From: Pseudomonas marginalis
GTDB taxonomy: Bacteria; Pseudomonadota; Gammaproteobacteria; Pseudomonadales; Pseudomonadaceae
Direction: 5' to 3'
Assembly (NCBI RefSeq): GCF_024169655.1
Contig: NZ_JALJWV010000001.1
Coordinates: 4,159,001 to 4,223,000, forward strand
DNA: 64,000 nucleotides
Under the pieces are notes generated by a model. That model did no database searches. It was not told where the DNA came from and worked only from the letters and a program-made list of their open reading frames with translations. A program made the translations under genes and the position numbers. Of this stretch, positions 62,888 to 64,000 are shown piece by piece. How positions within the stretch are numbered: position 1 is the stretch's first letter; every line of letters begins with the position of its first letter.

Positions 62888-63652
62888 TCAGCGTTCGGCC
62901 CAAACCACCAGCACGTCGGTGCTGAAGGTGCCGTCGGCTTGAATTTCATAGTAATCGCGGACTTCCTGGCCCATCGCCTGTTGCAGCTCCAGGATCGCCG
63001 CGCGCAAGGCCGGCGGCGTGCGCATGCGCTCGACCCACGAGGTGTATTCCAGGCGCAGGCGCTGGCGGCTGCTGTTGCGCACATGCAGACCGGCTTCGCT
63101 GAGCTGGCGCATCCATTCGGCGGCGGAGTAATCGCGCACGTGGCTGGTGTCGCGCAGCACTTCGACGGTTTGCAGGTAAGTGTCCAACAGCGGGCTGCCC
63201 GGTGACAAGACATCGACAAACGCCGCCACGCCACCCGGCTTGAGCACCCGGCGCACTTCGCGCAGGGCCAGGCCGAGGTCGCTCCAATGGTGCGCCGAAT
63301 AGCGGCTGAACACGAAGTCGAATTCGCCATCGGCGAACGGCAAGCGCTCAGCGGCGCCGTGTACCGTGCGGATATTACCCAAGCCACGGTCCACGGCAGC
63401 GGCTGCGACCACGTCAAGCATTTGCTGGGACAGGTCATAGGCCACCACTTCTTTTACCAGCGGCGCCACATGGAAGCTGACATGACCGGCACCGCAGCCC
63501 AAATCCAGCAGTCGCGCAGCGCGGTGCCCGGCCAGTTCGGCCTGGAGCAGCGCGAATTCAGTGCCTTGGGCGTGTACGGCACTGCTCAGGTAGGCCGAGG
63601 CCTGCTCGCCGAATTGTTTTTGCACGACTTGGGTGTGGGCGGCTTTGGTCAT
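62888..63652 (-). CDS. SAM-dependent class I methyltransferase
   Basis: A 254-residue methyltransferase with motif I LLDLGCGAGHVSFH (about 46-59) and later AERLPFADGEFDFVFSRYSA typical of the UbiE/Methyltransf_11 group. The start at 63652 (MTKAAHTQ) is chosen over the open frame to 63739, which runs into REP doublet 3. It lies between leuD and leuB in many Pseudomonas; the substrate is not known. Confidence 0.88.
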   Translation of the reverse strand: MTKAAHTQVVQKQFGEQASAYLSSAVHAQGTEFALLQAELAGHRAARLLDLGCGAGHVSFHVAPLVKEVVAYDLSQQMLDVVAAAAVDRGLGNIRTVHGAAERLPFADGEFDFVFSRYSAHHWSDLGLALREVRRVLKPGGVAAFVDVLSPGSPLLDTYLQTVEVLRDTSHVRDYSAAEWMRQLSEAGLHVRNSSRQRLRLEYTSWVERMRTPPALRAAILELQQAMGQEVRDYYEIQADGTFSTDVLVVWAER

Positions 63653-63689
63653 GGGAGTTTCCTCAATGGACCTTGTGGTGTTTGTTCTG

Positions 63690-63769
63690 GCGCCATCGGG
63701 GGCAAGCCCCTCCCACATTTGAAGGTGTTCACACATCAAAATGTGGGAGGGAGCTTGCTCCCGATGGCG
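63690..63769. repeat. REP doublet 3 (inverted pair)
   Basis: CGCCATCGGGGGCAAGCCCC and a facing arm reading GGGAGGGAGCTTGCTCCCGA are separated by about 18 bases, between leuD and the methyltransferase gene. The two arms differ slightly in the stem core (GCAAGC flanks). Confidence 0.88.
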
Positions 63770-63789
63770 GCGGTCCTGCCTAGATCACA

Positions 63790-64000
63790 TCAAGCGTCGC
63801 GAAACAACCAAGGCTGGCTGGCCCGGTGCTTGGTTTCAAACGCGGCAATCGCATCGCCGTCCTGCAAGGTCAAGCCGATGTCGTCCAGGCCGTTGATCAG
63901 GCAGTGCTTACGGAAAGCATCGACTTCAAAGTGATACACCTTGCCGTCCGGACGAGTCACGGTCTGCGCGGCGAGGTCGACGGTCAGTTCGTAGCCGGGG
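63790..64000 (-). CDS. leuD: 3-isopropylmalate dehydratase small subunit, 3' part
   Basis: The last 69 codons are present; the gene runs past the window edge. The end reads DAIAAFETKHRASQPWLFRD plus Ala, typical of LeuD, with HCLINGLDDIGLTL before it. With LeuC it isomerises isopropylmalate in leucine synthesis. Confidence 0.95.
   Translation of the reverse strand, partial: PGYELTVDLAAQTVTRPDGKVYHFEVDAFRKHCLINGLDDIGLTLQDGDAIAAFETKHRASQPWLFRDA

Overview
The window is a stretch of a Pseudomonas chromosome, most likely the P. fluorescens group. The evidence is the block thrS-infC-rpmI-rplT-pheS-pheT-ihfA-merR-tRNA-Pro, the block leuD-leuB-asd-usg-fimV-truA-trpF-accD-folC-dedD-cvpA-purF-metZ, an RsmE-type CsrA, a DUF1654 gene, and GGGAGGGGGCTTGCCCCC-type REP doublets. 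No rRNA, CRISPR array or complete insertion sequence was seen.

Region 1 (1-20.7 kb) is an integrated element downstream of tRNA-Pro(GGG). Its left part (1-6.2 kb) looks like the relaxase end of an ICEclc/SPI-7-type integrative conjugative element: a DUF3742-like membrane protein, a two-gene cargo pair (nuclease-like plus coiled-coil membrane protein), a small gene, an ArdC-like antirestriction protein, a 65-residue protein and a MobH relaxase. No integrase is visible. About 0.74 kb of apparently non-coding sequence follows.

Two unrelated-looking defence-type modules come next. Module A (6.9-13.4 kb, plus strand) encodes a large Mrr-like nuclease protein, a 189-residue partner, a Rad50/SMC-like ATPase with a central CxxC hook, and an HNH nuclease. 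The first three genes overlap and their order matches Lamassu-type/ABC-three-component systems; the HNH gene looks like an extra part. Module B (13.6-20.4 kb, minus strand) encodes two STAND-type NTPases, each with a different N-terminal PD-(D/E)xK-type nuclease domain. They are preceded by a shortened SIR2-like ORF, a 30-codon ORF and the tail of a lost gene, all joined by stop/start overlaps. Between module B and the tRNA lie tandem 12-bp repeats and a tRNA-Asp-like scar, probably junction remains.

Region 2 (20.7-28.2 kb) is the core translation cluster. Region 3 (28.5-47.4 kb) holds small secreted and hypothetical proteins, a cold-shock protein, a complete ribose operon (rbsBACRKD) ending in a secreted nucleoside hydrolase, a periplasmic glutaminase-asparaginase, a DUF1654 protein, endonuclease I, RsmE, a HAD phosphatase, a DUF969/DUF979 membrane pair, a PuuB-like oxidase and four tRNAs (Val-GAC, two Asp-GTC, Val-TAC). 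Region 4 (47.4-64 kb) is a minus-strand biosynthesis block: an SDR, metZ, purF, cvpA, dedD, folC, accD, trpF, truA, fimV, usg, asd, leuB, a methyltransferase and the 3' end of leuD.
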